NCBI GenBank assembly: GCA_022497145.1
Contig: MU385876.1
Coordinates: forward strand, 1-64,000
Source: Rostrohypoxylon terebratum
Lineage: Eukaryota > Ascomycota > Sordariomycetes > Xylariales > Hypoxylaceae
DNA: 64,000 bases
Reading direction: 5' to 3'
This document shows, one piece after another, positions 30,790 through 41,542 of the stretch (position 1 is the first letter of the stretch; the number at the start of each line of letters is the position of its first letter). The notes under the pieces were generated by a model. That model was not told the origin of the DNA. It searched no databases and was given only the letters and a program-made list of their open reading frames with translations. Position numbers and translations under genes: made by a program.

Positions 30790-31739
30790 TCACCGCCGTC
30801 TGGCCATCAGGATATAAGTGCCCCAATCACTTACAGCCTCAACCTCTCTCCATCGATCTCCCTCAGCCTTCCATGCAGGTACAGCATCGACGATACGATC
30901 CCACATAATGTCGAATATGTCCCCATCTCCACCCTTCGTTCTACTCTTGGCGTCCGGATGAGCATCTTTCCATGCACTAAAACAGCTGAACGTCCTCAGA
31001 TAACTGTCGACTTCACCTAATTTCATTTTCTTTCTTAACCAGCAGGTTTCCTCAGTCCCATCTTTTCCTGGCTCGTGTTCCAGTCTCTTTATATCTGACC
31101 AATCTGACTCCGGAGGCCGTACACTACGTAAAAGATCTCTTAGGATGTTCCGACCGGGTTGTTCCCAATATGGACCCATGCCCGTCCATCCCGGAACCAC
31201 TTCGTCAAAGCCGTAGATAAACTCCTCTATGATCCCGGTGACATGTTCGGCACCGAGCAGCACATTATCCTTATATCCCCAGAAAGCTACGGTACCTCCG
31301 GGACGGACGACCCGCGCGAGGTTAGGCCAGACTTTGCCGTAATCGAACCAATGTGCAGCTTGGCCCGCGACGGCCATATCCACAGACCCGTCGGATAAGA
31401 AATTCAGGTCCTCGGCGCTACCCTGGCGGAACGTGATGTCTGCATCAGTAGTTGTTTGCTGAGCTTGCGCTATCATCCCTGCCGACGGGTCGATGGCGAG
31501 CACTGATTTGAAATATTGTCTGAGATAACGAGCGATAAGGCCATGTCCGCAACCAAGATCCAGCAAGGTGCCACTAGATGCAGGTAACTGGTGGTAACTA
31601 AGGACGGTACGGAACAGCGATGGGGGGTAAGCCGGTCGAAAAGCCGCGTACGCCTTGGCTGAAAACGTTGATCGGCTGTAGTTCTGTCAGCGAGTTGACT
31701 TCTGAAAAGGAAGGTCACAACTAACGCAAATGTCGTCAT
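30790..31739 (-). CDS. Class I SAM-dependent methyltransferase, start uncertain
   Basis: The product has about 290 residues or slightly fewer, with a Rossmann-like methyltransferase fold. Motif I is LLDLGCGHGLIARYL, followed by the acidic residue in VLAIDPSAGM, then ITFRQGSAEDL and LARVVRPGGTVAFWGY. It resembles the fungal proteins annotated as trans-aconitate 3-methyltransferase-like, whose substrates are mostly unknown. The conserved N-terminus AKAYAAFRPAYPPSLF is reached by an exon from 31658 with a tiny first exon at 31739-31726 (MTTFA). An alternative is a spliced product with the TQDDDI...YSRSTFSAKAYAAFRP arrangement, using exon 31683 and a longer upstream exon before 31726. I cannot decide between them. 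Confidence 0.82.
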
Positions 31740-32307
31740 CCTGTGTGAACTCAACTAACGGGAATAGGTTGAGCCCTAGATCAGAAGTGATCTCAGTAGC
31801 ATGCGAGGATTTGTTGGTGACATGCAGTTTCTAGATATAGACTACGGCAAACAAAACTAGAGAAGCGGAAGAAGCCAGGGCCCCGGGGCCCAGGGATTCG
31901 AAGCCAGATGAGATTAACTTTTACTCAGCCGCGATCTCTTTGTAACGAATCATGGGGTGAGTTTTATTCTAGTCGCAATTATTGTGACATCGGCCAAGAT
32001 GATTCCGAGATATAGATACACATGTATGTCTCGAAACTCGACCTCTAGACTGTTTGGGGCTGGAACCACTCTTCCATCACCACTCTCAACGGTTCTCAAC
32101 CAAACCAACCAAGTCAACCAGATCAACCAGGTCAACCGGACTTTATATTACTCAGCTACATTGAGCAATTCGCTCTCATTTAACAGCAGCGGCCAAACGC
32201 ACCTCTCCCTCTCTCGATCTAAACTTTTTACCAAACATACCACATCAGACCATTCTTTCCTTAATCTTAGATTTATTCACTTGCCGACTTCGAATAATTC
32301 GCTCGAG
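31740..32307. promoter_or_regulatory. Divergent promoter between methyltransferase and CoA-binding gene
   Basis: About 570 bp separate the two divergent genes. The right half has a short tandem repeat of GTCAACCAG-like units at about 32107-32138 and a CT-rich leader just before the ATG at 32308. If the longer methyltransferase model is right, its first exon extends to about 31830. Confidence 0.5.
32107..32138. repeat. Tandem repeat, unit about 10 bp (GTCAACCAG-like), three copies
   Basis: The units AAGTCAACCA, GATCAACCAG and GTCAACCGG follow in a row in the leader region upstream of the CoA-binding protein gene. Confidence 0.65.
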
Positions 32308-33079
32308 ATGTCTACCGATTCTACCGTCAAGACCTTCTTCAACTCGCCCCAATTTGCCGTTGTCGGCGCGAGCACGAACCCCGCCAAATTCGGCCATAAG
32401 GGTAAGGTCCCTGAAGGTCCCCTAATATTTGCCCCTCTCTTCACCTCCACCATCACCCATCACCTATCATCGGGCTCCCATAGTCCCCTCAACGGTCCCC
32501 TGATCTCGGCTGCAAGCGGGGCCAGCTATAAGGTTGCGCAACAACCCAAGCGGGCGGTTCATGCACATCGAATACGACATCGCTCTCACCTCATTTCGCC
32601 TCACATTATAACATACATGCACATAAAACAAATAAATACACACCTAGGTAGTCAAAGCACACATAGTTCAAGTTAACTAACACCCCACTCAAGTCTTCAC
32701 CTGGTATCACGCCCACTCCCTTCCCGTAACCCCCATCAATCCAGCCAGCCCCTCGATCGAGACGCCCTTCGGCGTGCACCCGACCGTTAAGTCGCTCTCG
32801 GACCTCCCGGATCCGGAACACACCTCCCTCTCGGTGATCACACCAGCGCCGGTGACCCTGAACGTGCTCAAGGAGGCGAAGAAGCTCGGCATCCCTGCCG
32901 TGTGGCTGCAGCCGGGGACCTGGGATGAGTCGGTGATCGCATTCGCGCGCGGCGAAGGCGCAGATGCGGAGGGCGGGTACCAAGGCGCCGTGGTCGCCGG
33001 CGACGGCGGTAACGGACACGGCGGCTGGTGCGTGCTGGTCGATGGCGAGAAGGGCCTGCGGGCGGCGGGAAAACTGTGA
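32308..33079 (+). CDS. CoA-binding Rossmann-fold protein (YccU-like), two exons
   Basis: Exons 32308-32401 and 32694-33079 join in phase to give 159 residues. The 292-nt intron is long for this window; its acceptor is preceded by a good CTAAC branch site. The N-terminus FAVVGASTNPAKFGHK is the nucleotide-binding loop of the CoA_binding family (PF02629/PF13380). TPINPASPSIETPFGV and AVWLQPGTWDE are the other family landmarks. The family is related to succinyl-CoA synthetase subunit folds, and the small stand-alone members have no proven reaction. The open frames at 32606-33093 on the minus strand are shadows of this GC-rich exon. Confidence 0.9.
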
Positions 33080-33522
33080 GTGCAAGCCCTCACCCGGGCG
33101 GAAAGCGAGCCGCCGCAGCCTTCACCTACCTATCTACCTATCTACCTGGCTGCCTTTCCTTTCGCGAGTATACATGGATGAACATAGGCTTAAACCACTA
33201 GGAAGAGGCGTGGGTTGGGACAGCTTGTGGGAGAAGTATGTCGACTGATGTGACACGACGATATGCGAAGGGACGGGTGCGACGGCGGCGGTAATGAGAT
33301 GTTCCTCGGTTTCTTTCAAGAGATAATGCGGCTTGAGGGGGAGGTCTGTCTTGCTCTTGCGCCATACTATAGATTTCGAATGCATTTTCACGATGCTGTT
33401 CAATTGATTTATTTTTCATGAGAGAGTCATGCATATCATTTTATTTCGGGTTTTTTCATAGAGGCCTCATTCATTCATATTCTTCAATCGTTCATCAGAT
33501 GACGAATTACTCAATACAGCTT
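33080..33522. other. Convergent 3' spacer
   Basis: The CoA-binding gene (plus) and the DHH gene (minus) converge here. No gene is seen. The small overlapping frames on both strands look random. Confidence 0.5.
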
Positions 33523-34906
33523 CTAGGCAGTCTGTTTACTGAAATAATTAGTCAACGTATTCGCCTGCTTGAGAGGCGTTCCCTTGGCCTTCTTTGGACT
33601 GCCGTTATTTTCAGGCTTCTTCCCAATCTCCAAAATATCCAGAAATTCCTCAAATTCAACCTTGGGCACAATCCCCCCGCTGGCCTCCTTATGCCCTCTC
33701 GCAAACGACTCGCCCAGCCTCTCCCGCAAACTCGGGTCCGGCGCCCTCGCCGCAATGCTCTTCAAAGTCTCAATAATGTTCACGGGCGGATCTCTCGCCC
33801 GCGCGGTGCGAGGGATACGGCACGAGAAATTGACCATGCCGGGGAGATATCCTTCGTTCGCTGCCAGGATCACCTCTAGTTTCGGCGACTGCAGATGGCC
33901 CGCCCACCGCGTCGCTATCACGGGGTGCACCTGTGCGGCAGAGCTAATCCTGAACACGGCGATAGTGCCGTCGGCGGAGAACTTGGGAGCGGTGTGCGTG
34001 CAGCGCTCTACCTCGGCGTTCACCTCTGCGCGGGCGACGAGCAGCCCGCCATTCGTCAGGAGGACCTTGGGGGAGTCCGCCGCGGTTAGCGCCGTCCACG
34101 CCCCCGGCACGTCGTAGGTGGCGGTCCGACGTGGCGCGTTGATCAGCGAGACAGCGTCGTTGATCGCTTTCTTGGTGTACGTCTTGAACGTCGCTTTCAT
34201 GTCCGGGAAGGGGGGCTCCCACTTCAATGTGTTGCCTAGGTCGCCGTGGGTCCCCATAGCGCAGAGCCAGGCGCATTGATCGTGCACTTCTTCGTGTAAA
34301 GGGTTGCATATGTGGTATGTGAGGAGGGAGCTGGTTGCTACTGGGGGTGAGTTGCAAGCCGTGACGTGATACGAATCTTTAGGGAAGTCATCGTCGAGTG
34401 CCCAATGGTGGTCGATTACCAATGCTTTATGAGGAGCGTCGATGACTGGAGGGGATTTGCGCGAGCCCTGATCAAGGACGAATATGTATTCAGGCTTATG
34501 TGCGGCCATAGCAGCACGCTCGCGCTCATCGTGGATATTAGTTCCTTTCTGAAGCAAGTGTGCCGAGATCAAATCGGGATCTAATCCAAGAAGAATAAGA
34601 GTCTTCTGTAAGATGGCGCCTGATGTTAACCCATCGGCATCCTTGTCAGGGACAATCAACGTCTTCTTCTTCGCAGAAACGCTATATGAGAAATATTAGT
34701 TTACAGATGAGGCCAGAGGCATATTATAGGACATGCCATTCGAGAATGAATTTTCGAGCAAATTCGATTTGTTCTCCAGGAGCCGGCCATATGATCTCCC
34801 CAGATTCGTCTCTCATAGAAGGGGTTAAGTGATATTCTGGCACCTCTGGTCGAGGTTTCTTGGTTCTCGGAGCGGCTTTAGACGCCGAGGAAGCACTACG
34901 CTTCAT
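33523..34906 (-). CDS. DHH-family phosphoesterase, two exons
   Basis: Exons 34906-34737 and 34681-33523 give 442 residues. The metal-binding motifs of the DHH/RecJ superfamily are in order: LIVPDKDADGL, an IFVLDQGS motif, and VIDHHWALDDDFP (the DHH itself), then the TSSLL stretch with the downstream aspartate. Members are phosphodiesterases or exopolyphosphatases; substrates of this fungal type are unclear to me. The intron uses a GC donor (TG|GCATGT). The nearest GT alternative shifts the frame to a stop, and the GC splice restores the conserved FILECVSAKKKTL. An upstream ATG at 35101 would add 65 residues with a basic, amphipathic start like a mitochondrial targeting sequence. Confidence 0.85.
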
Positions 34907-35977
34907 CTCGAATGGAAATATTGGTAGTGCTCCTGACTTAGATGATCGCCGTAGTCCAGCAGTATAAGCATAGGGAGAAAGCCCAGAGGTATTAGTTACT
35001 TGTTTGGCAATATTCGATATATTAGATCTTCCTTTAACGGGGAAGTGGGTGAATGCCTTTGGTAGAGAGGCATGTTTGACGAGTACCCTCATGAAGCTCA
35101 CTGAATGACGGTGTATGATGCCTGAATCGTAGAAGCAGCCAACTAGAAAATTTGATTCTAGTGAGACTTGAAAGAATCAACATCGCTAATGACGTAAACG
35201 ATAGCGTATTCCGACCCCTATTTTTGGAGAGCTTAGGGCTGATCGGTAAATTAAATACTAGTAGCCAAATAATACCTAGTAGCCCTGAAGAGGATTAGTG
35301 GGGCGACCCTTTACCACTTCCATCTCTACTTCCACCATCATCTCCAGGCTCTTAGCTTTTACAACAACAACAAGCACCGAATCTCGTTCGTGGGCTGGAT
35401 AATGAAAGAAACTCATAATCCAAGATCTTGTCCTCGCTTCTCGTATAAAAGACCAATATGATATATATCTTGCTCCATTCCAGAAACTCCGCAACCACTT
35501 CCAATAATAGTCTCAGACTATTCTTTGAGGCCGATCTCGACGATCACCTCTTAGGTGGCTTTCTCAAAGCAACACGATCAAGCCCTACATTTTACCGTCT
35601 CTGCTACACTCGGAGTCACAGTCGTTTCTCTAACACTACGTTTCGAAGTGTTGAGTTGTCGAGAAAGTCGAGTCAACATGATACCATGTCACGCGAGATC
35701 CTCTGCTTTTTGCTCCCCTATCCACGTATTCTCACATTCGTTCAATATTGAATCATGCACGTTCACTATTTTCGATTCACGAAGTAGATATGTGCGGTAT
35801 TTCCGCCACCTGACTCGATTTTACACAACCCAAATCAGAGATAGTCCTAGAATTTCAAGAATAGAGGCAAGTATAAACTTGAGGAAGAGAGATAGGTACT
35901 TACCGTTGATTTCCGTCTTTAAGACGTCAGTCATCCACAACTGGGTTATTCACTTTATTTCTTCCTCTCTTAGCGAA
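34907..35977. other. Spacer upstream of DHH gene and of the small Cys/His gene
   Basis: The left part (to 35101) may be coding if the longer DHH start is used. The rest is AT-rich, with long open frames at 35458-35751 and 35555 onward that show no family features. The final part before 35978 ends in a pyrimidine tract and TTAG, a likely acceptor of a 5' UTR intron. Confidence 0.45.
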
Positions 35978-36235
35978 ATGTGTACCAAAATAGATCACTA
36001 CTGCTCTGTGTGCCGGCGCTTCGTCCGGGGCCCGGTGTTCATTGAGCAATGCGCGTACTCCGGATTTTGTTACCATCATGTCATTGTAAAATTTGACAGC
36101 AAGGCAAGTCAAAACAAGAGCTTCTTTAGCCTCTATCGTCAATTTTACGAGGAGGTTCCCTGGTCAGGTTCACTGAAGGAATATTGCCCTAAACACCAAC
36201 TTGTCATCCCTAGACCTCTTGATCTCAAAGCTTAG
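35978..36235 (+). CDS. Small Cys/His-rich protein, unknown function
   Basis: The product is 85 residues. It has a C-x-x-C start (HYCSVCRRFVRG) followed by a second cluster (QCAYSGFCYHH) and a last pair (YCPKHQ), which could bind zinc. I do not recognise a family. The ATG lies four bases after a CTCTCTTAG acceptor, so a spliced 5' UTR is likely. The upstream open frame extends much further but its residues look random. It has no signal peptide or membrane helix. It may be a lineage-specific gene or chance. Confidence 0.5.
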   Translation: MCTKIDHYCSVCRRFVRGPVFIEQCAYSGFCYHHVIVKFDSKASQNKSFFSLYRQFYEEVPWSGSLKEYCPKHQLVIPRPLDLKA

Positions 36236-36949
36236 GGTAGCATAATTACTAACAGCTATTTCTCAAGTGCAAAGTACATGCGGCGACGAATCCAGCGCCT
36301 GAGAAGACGGAGGGGAAGGCCAACTAGAGAATAAATCCGCTTACCGATTGATCATTAGCGGTCTTTCGGGGATCGAAGAAAGGCATTGTGGATATTGAAT
36401 AAATATAAATCAATACCTCCAGCAATACCTCATGCGATGGATTCTTGAAGACTGAATAAGTGGCGCGTTGATACCAGGTTGTTCATGATCGTGGAGTTCT
36501 TCTCATGGAAGACCTCCATCTTACGCACAAGTATGATGCCATCGAAAATTAGGTACTTAAGAAAACACTGACTGTTGCATATCTTAGATGGGTATCCAGT
36601 CGTGTTCTAGACTGTTCGCCATGGGCTTCTCCTAGGTCCTACATGTGGTGTAGCTTCCGAGATCCAACTTAGGCTAAATCACATATGATCGCGTCTTCAA
36701 GTCAGCTTCCCACGTCGCCCTATCCTATAGGATACCAAAGCGGTTATATACACTCTCTTTATATACGATCCACCGGGAAAGCGATATGACAGACCTAGAT
36801 TATACCATGGAAGGTATTGAATATAAACTAATCATATCCTAGTCCTTTCTCAAGGTAGATCTCGTCCCTTCATCCTACTAACACCCATTTCCTGACTCAT
36901 CGTCGACTAGAAACCACTTGAGTAGCATCTCGAGATCCACACTTTCAAA
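36236..36949. other. Spacer before the secreted protein gene
   Basis: About 710 bp. It probably contains the promoter of the plus-strand secreted protein gene. TATATACA/TATATACG elements lie at about 36745-36768. No other open frame has coding character. Confidence 0.5.
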
Positions 36950-37480
36950 ATGCACTTCCAAATCATCACCATCCCCCTCCTCGCCTCCCTCAGCATAGCA
37001 TACCCACTGCACCCCCGACAGTCCACCGGCCCAGGCACGACGCTGCAAGAAGGATGGTACTGGATCCGCGCCGTAGCCGCGCCAAACTACCACAAATACC
37101 TACAAACGATCCCAGCCTTGACCCCCGGCACCGCCGTGCTCTCGAGCTACACGACCGCGGGGCAATTCGCCATACAATCAGGCCAACTAGTAGCGAATCT
37201 GGGCCCCGACTCCTCCCCGCTATACCTACACGTAGCGCGGCCGGCCGACACGGCGAACCCGCCGCGCGCGCTAGCCACGACGTTCAACGCGACGGAGAAC
37301 GACTTCGGCACGTTCGCGTTCCAGGGTGACGCGCTGACGTGGAGCGACCCGGCGGTGAAGCGGCAGAACCTGGCCGCGTGGCTGGTGTGCGCGGGCCAGG
37401 CTCTGTTCATCAACACGGGGGCGTACGGGTACGAGACGCCTGCCGGGTGTGCGGATCAGACTGTACGGTTGATTGATTGA
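36950..37480 (+). CDS. Small secreted protein, conserved fungal type
   Basis: This is a single-exon gene of 176 residues with a signal peptide (HFQIITIPLLASLSIAYP) and a likely HPR processing site just after. The mature part is hydrophilic and beta-rich (WYWIRAVAAPNYHKYLQT, GTAVLSSYTTAGQFAIQSGQLV, LFINTGAYGYETPAGC) and has two cysteines that may pair. The repeated W/Y-x-I/L strand pattern recalls beta-trefoil lectin-like folds, but that is impression only. Third positions are strongly GC-rich, unlike the AT-rich flanks. Function is unknown. Confidence 0.75.
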   Translation: MHFQIITIPLLASLSIAYPLHPRQSTGPGTTLQEGWYWIRAVAAPNYHKYLQTIPALTPGTAVLSSYTTAGQFAIQSGQLVANLGPDSSPLYLHVARPADTANPPRALATTFNATENDFGTFAFQGDALTWSDPAVKRQNLAAWLVCAGQALFINTGAYGYETPAGCADQTVRLID

Positions 37481-38413
37481 TTGCCTACCTTTCCTTCGAC
37501 CACCCCTTTTTACCTCGAAGATGAGAGTGAGGGTGAGGGCGAGTGCTAATTGAACTCCAGATTCATTACTATAATGACGCCCACGCGAACGAGTAGTTTA
37601 AGGAAGGCTTTGGGATCGTCGGGGTCGAATGTGATGGCTGTGCAGAGCAAAACCTCGATTGTGACTATGCCGACGTTATAGTAGATCATGGCGAGTTGTC
37701 ACGAGTCGTGGCAACGTGCCTAGGACCCGGAAACTACCTTGAACTTTGGACTTTACCACCATATCTCGTCATAGTGGAATTATATATAGAAAAATCGAAG
37801 GCCAAGTTTCCTGGTTCCTGACACACACCCCTTTTCGAAACAGTTAATCATAGCGGTTCAAAATGCCAGCTCATTTCAATAGATGGGGCCATCGATATAT
37901 CATTGCGTTGTAACGAAACCCTTCGCTATAGGAGTCATGGCCATATCGTTATACTTGAACAAAGAAAATGTGTGATTACGTAGAACGTTAGGTCATAGCA
38001 ATATAGTTCATCAAAGAAACTGTGACAAGGATATAATCAGAAGCATGAGGAAGAGCATCCCTTAAGTATGGAGCTCCTGAGAGCTACCTATTATTTATGA
38101 TGTGAATCATGATCGGTTACTTTGAGTTGGTAAACAATACCAGCACAGCCAGACTGTAAATCGGGACAAGCCACTTCCCTAGAAACGAAGGGCGAACAGC
38201 CCGCAGACTAGCTCGATATATAAATGACTTGCTCTAAGCTCAGACTGGCTCCTGCGCCACTTGTCGTGAAAAAGTCGTCGACCTGACACAATCTACGAAT
38301 CACATCCATATCAGTGTGTACATGACTGAACACTCAGGACACTAAACCTCGTGTCTCGATCAAAACTCGCATACCTCACAGATATCTCCTAGTATATCCA
38401 AAAGGAGAGCGAG
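37481..38413. other. Spacer between secreted protein and membrane protein genes
   Basis: About 930 bp with no gene. It holds the promoter of the 38414 gene; ATATAAATG lies at about 38216-38224. Confidence 0.45.
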
Positions 38414-38989
38414 ATGCCGTCTCTCGAAACCATTGATAGATGTTTCATGTGGATACAGCGAACATGTACTGCACTAGTAATCGTGCCGTTAATCCGTCCC
38501 ACCTGGCACTTACTTGTATACATAGTAAAGATAGCTTACCGACCGACGATTGTAGCGGTAATTATCTTCTTGGCGAACACATACAGGACCAGGATATGGA
38601 GCGTCATCAGGGGGATTAGACAAGTTATAGTTGAGATTGTTCGGTTCCCCTATACGAGGGAAATACGTCGGATTCTAACCCAGCCCGCTGTAGTGAACAC
38701 GTTGACACTTTTGGCACCAGTGTTGTTGTGGATGTTGTATAAGAGTTCGCAGGTCGAAGGGTGGCCTCATTATAATGTAGAACAACCCGAATACGCATGC
38801 CATCGTCCGCTGCCAGCTTGGGAAGTACCAGACAACATCTATTGGAACATGGATCGTGTAAAGCCGTACTTCGAAAAAATCGAGATGACAGTCCTTCAAC
38901 GACGGAGGTATCTGGTGGACGGCAGTGTCGTTCAGATACACGACTTTCGATTTGCTCACCATAACCCGTATGAGCCACCCTATTGGTAA
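38414..38989 (+). CDS. Small membrane protein, unknown function
   Basis: The product is 191 residues. Hydrophobic segments cover about 18-40, 43-57 and 92-109, so two or three membrane helices are likely. The C-terminal 80 residues are polar, with aromatic and proline residues (WPHYNVEQPEYACHRPLP, NPYEPPYW). I know no family like this. A minus-strand frame overlaps the same DNA (38675-39277), but it has no such organised composition. An ATG in good context and the membrane pattern favour a real gene. Confidence 0.6.
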   Translation: MPSLETIDRCFMWIQRTCTALVIVPLIRPTWHLLVYIVKIAYRPTIVAVIIFLANTYRTRIWSVIRGIRQVIVEIVRFPYTREIRRILTQPAVVNTLTLLAPVLLWMLYKSSQVEGWPHYNVEQPEYACHRPLPAWEVPDNIYWNMDRVKPYFEKIEMTVLQRRRYLVDGSVVQIHDFRFAHHNPYEPPYW

Positions 38990-39191
38990 TTTTCTCGGCG
39001 TTGACGAAATCATTAAAAGGTATGTTTGTGAAAATATAAAATTAGATATCGAATAAATTTCCAACGCAACGCTATGCTTGCCAATGTTATAAGTAGAACG
39101 CTCATTCGGTGATATGCTGGTGTCCGTGTCCGTGGTTTTCGTGCTGCATTCAATTCCATACCGTATCCGGTCATTTGTGATGAATTTATAT

Positions 39192-40072
39192 TTAAAAGGC
39201 CATCTCCTCATCACTCTCATCACCTCTTCCGTTAGCGCGGTCCTCCTCTTCTTCTTCCCTCCTACCCGCTTCTGCACTTGCGCCTAGTTTCCTTACACCT
39301 TCGACGACGCCCAACACGAAGCCTCGACTCTCGGCCAACTCCATAGCTCCGACTCCTCGTAAGTTGAGGACACCGTCGCCGCCTTCTAAGTGAACTGTGC
39401 TGCCTCTCATCTTAGCGGCGCGAACCTCCTGTAGATCTCGTAGTAACGTCCGTACTTCGGGCGAGTTGGGTATGTCGTCGGCAGCGTGCGCCAATAACAT
39501 CTCCGACATCTCGAGCCAGTGGTAGGGTAAATAGCCCGAAGGTGCCTCTTGCGTGCAGGATGGAAGGAAGGGGGGCGAAAGCACTATATCCCCCGGTCTT
39601 AACTCGGCCGACGATTGTCCGTACGGTCTTACACCACCCCTTCCGTCTGATCTCATTAGAGGAGGCGGAGGTGGGGAGAAGGCCTCGGGGTCCTCGTTCG
39701 TCTCGTGATTTATGATGTCTTTCAAAGAATCTGGATGTAACCAAGGCGGGGGAAGGATGTTAGCGCGCCGTTGCTTTTTGAGTAGAAGCGCAAGCCATAA
39801 GGGGAGCTCGGCGCGATGAGGTGGTCGTAAGGTTGGAGTGGCACCCTAGATGATCGAGTTGCGTCAGCCCTCGAGGATCTCGAGATCGATCGGATTGATG
39901 ATTTGGCGGGGTAACTGGGCTGCTGGATAGTGGGGTAGATTTTGTAAGATTTTCTTACACTGAGAAGCGGAATTGACTCGAGTCTTTGACGCGGAATTAC
40001 GGTAACGAGTTCCATTTCACAGAGGAAGGCAACTTCCGTCGGCACAAGTCCTGGAGGCAAAGGGAGAGCCAT
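39192..40072 (-). CDS. psf2: GINS complex subunit Psf2, two exons
   Basis: Exons 40072-39959 and 39845-39192 join in phase 0 to give 255 residues. The N-terminus MALPLPPGLVPTEVAFLCEMELVTVIPRQRLESIPLL is the Psf2 signature. The joining point leads to GATPTLRPPHRAELPLWLALLLKKQRRANILPPPWLHPDSL, another strongly conserved Psf2 block. The second half (HWLEMSEMLLAHAADDI, VRTLLRDLQEVRAAKMR) is the helical GINS core. The C-terminus ends in an acidic tail EEEEEDRANGRGDESDEEMAF. GINS is needed with Cdc45 and MCM for the replicative helicase. The 113-nt intron has a GTAAGA donor. Confidence 0.95.
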
Positions 40073-40409
40073 ATTTGGTGCTCAATCGAAGAATTGGCGA
40101 GAATTGTACTCGAAGACGAAGATGGTATGAGACGCGACAAGAGAAGAGATGACGCGCCGCCCGGCATCGTTGTGGAAAGTCAATTAATGGTTGTGGCAGT
40201 GCGCATCCATGATGTGTGGCTGGTGCACAAATAGAGTTTTGGCATTGCTGGCCGCAGATTCACAGATTCAACTTTAAAATAATTTCAATTGATTGTGCAA
40301 CTACAATAAACGAACAATATATTTCTCAATTATCTGAGAGCTTCAAACTGTTCTCAACAATTATCTATATCTCTACCTGAATTTCGTTTCTAACACTCAA
40401 CCGCATCTA
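40073..40409. other. Spacer upstream of psf2
   Basis: About 340 bp; promoter of psf2 and 3' side of the aldo-keto reductase gene. The 82-codon plus-strand frame here is antisense to the promoter and not protein-like. Confidence 0.5.
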
Positions 40410-41542
40410 CTAGGTGAAAATACGTATCGGGGTCGCTAAAGTGGCGGGGTTGTTGAAGCGCAGGTTGATGTTCAACGCCGAGATCTGTTTGATATCCTCC
40501 TCGGCCAGATCAAACGAAGAGCTCTCCAGATTCTGCTTCAGGCGCTCAATGCTGTTTGACTTGGGGATGACAATAATGTTGCGTTGAGTGCACCATCGGA
40601 GCAGAACCTGACCTGGCGTCTTGCCATGCTTCGCCGCAATGCTTTTCACCACGTCGGTCTCAAAAAGCGGCTTGACTTCTTTCGCTGTAGCATTGCCTAG
40701 TTCGATGAAACTTTGCGGTCCAAACGTCGAGTAGCCAGTGACAGCAATGTTGTTCTCTTGAGCCATCGCGATCAAGTCTGGCTGAGTCAAGTATGGGTGG
40801 TGCTCGACTTGCAATACGCTAGGGTGGATCTTGGCGTATGACAGGAGGTCGTATATCAGTTGAGTGTGGAAATTGGAGATTCCAATGCTCTTGATGAAGC
40901 CGTTCGGGTTTTGCTTAGTCTGCACCAATTCTTCCAGAGCGCCCCATGTCTCCGAGATAGGCACCTTTGACAGAGGAGTAACCTTTGTCTGCTCCTTGTC
41001 GCTCCAGAAACATGGGAAACGGATCTTATCGAAGGGGATGAATTCCAGCGAGATGGGGAAATGAATCAAGAAAAGGTCCAAGTATCCTAGGCCCCACGCC
41101 TCATTCTCCAGCTTGGCCATCTCGTGCGCGTGCTCGCGGGCATGGTAGTTGTTCCATAGCTTCGACGTGATGAACATATCTTCTCTCTTTACAATGCCCT
41201 CCTCAATGGCACGTCTTACGCCTTGGCCTGCCTCGGCGCTGTTGGTATAATCCCAAGCACCATCTATGTGTCTGTAGCCGAGTTTGATGGCATTGTAGAC
41301 TATCGAAGAGGTGGAGGTCAGTCATTCAATATTAACTAATAAGACACAAAATTGTGATTGACAATCTATCTGCTAAATATACACATACCTTGATCGGCGC
41401 AAACATCGTTCGGCACCTTCCAGATACCAAACCCAACAATGGGCATGTCCTATTGTCGTTAACTCGAGTTGCAGATGCATGGAGTGAGAGTGTCACTTAC
41501 ATAACCGGAGGACAACTTCACGGTAGGTGTTTTAGCTGCCAT
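40410..41542 (-). CDS. Aldo-keto reductase, xylose-reductase type, three exons
   Basis: The spliced product is 330 residues. Exons are 41542-41501, 41449-41389 and 41299-40410. The AKR tetrad is complete: Asp47 and Tyr52 in HIDGAWDYTNSAEAG, Lys81 in FITSKLW, and His114 in LIHFP. The LIHFPIS and FWSDKEQT region and the coenzyme-binding IPKSNSIERLKQN fit NAD(P)H-dependent xylose reductases (AKR2 type). The C-terminus LRFNNPATLATPIRIFT differs from the usual ending of fungal xylose reductase, so the substrate may be another aldose. The gene stands alone. Confidence 0.88.

Noticed and set aside
32606..33093. Two long minus-strand frames of 128-159 codons
   Set aside because: They are antisense shadows of the GC-rich CoA-binding exon 2.
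33569..34117. 182-codon plus-strand frame
   Set aside because: It is a shadow of the DHH phosphoesterase exon on the opposite strand.
38675..39277. 200-codon minus-strand frame
   Set aside because: It overlaps the better-supported plus-strand membrane protein gene and lacks organised features.
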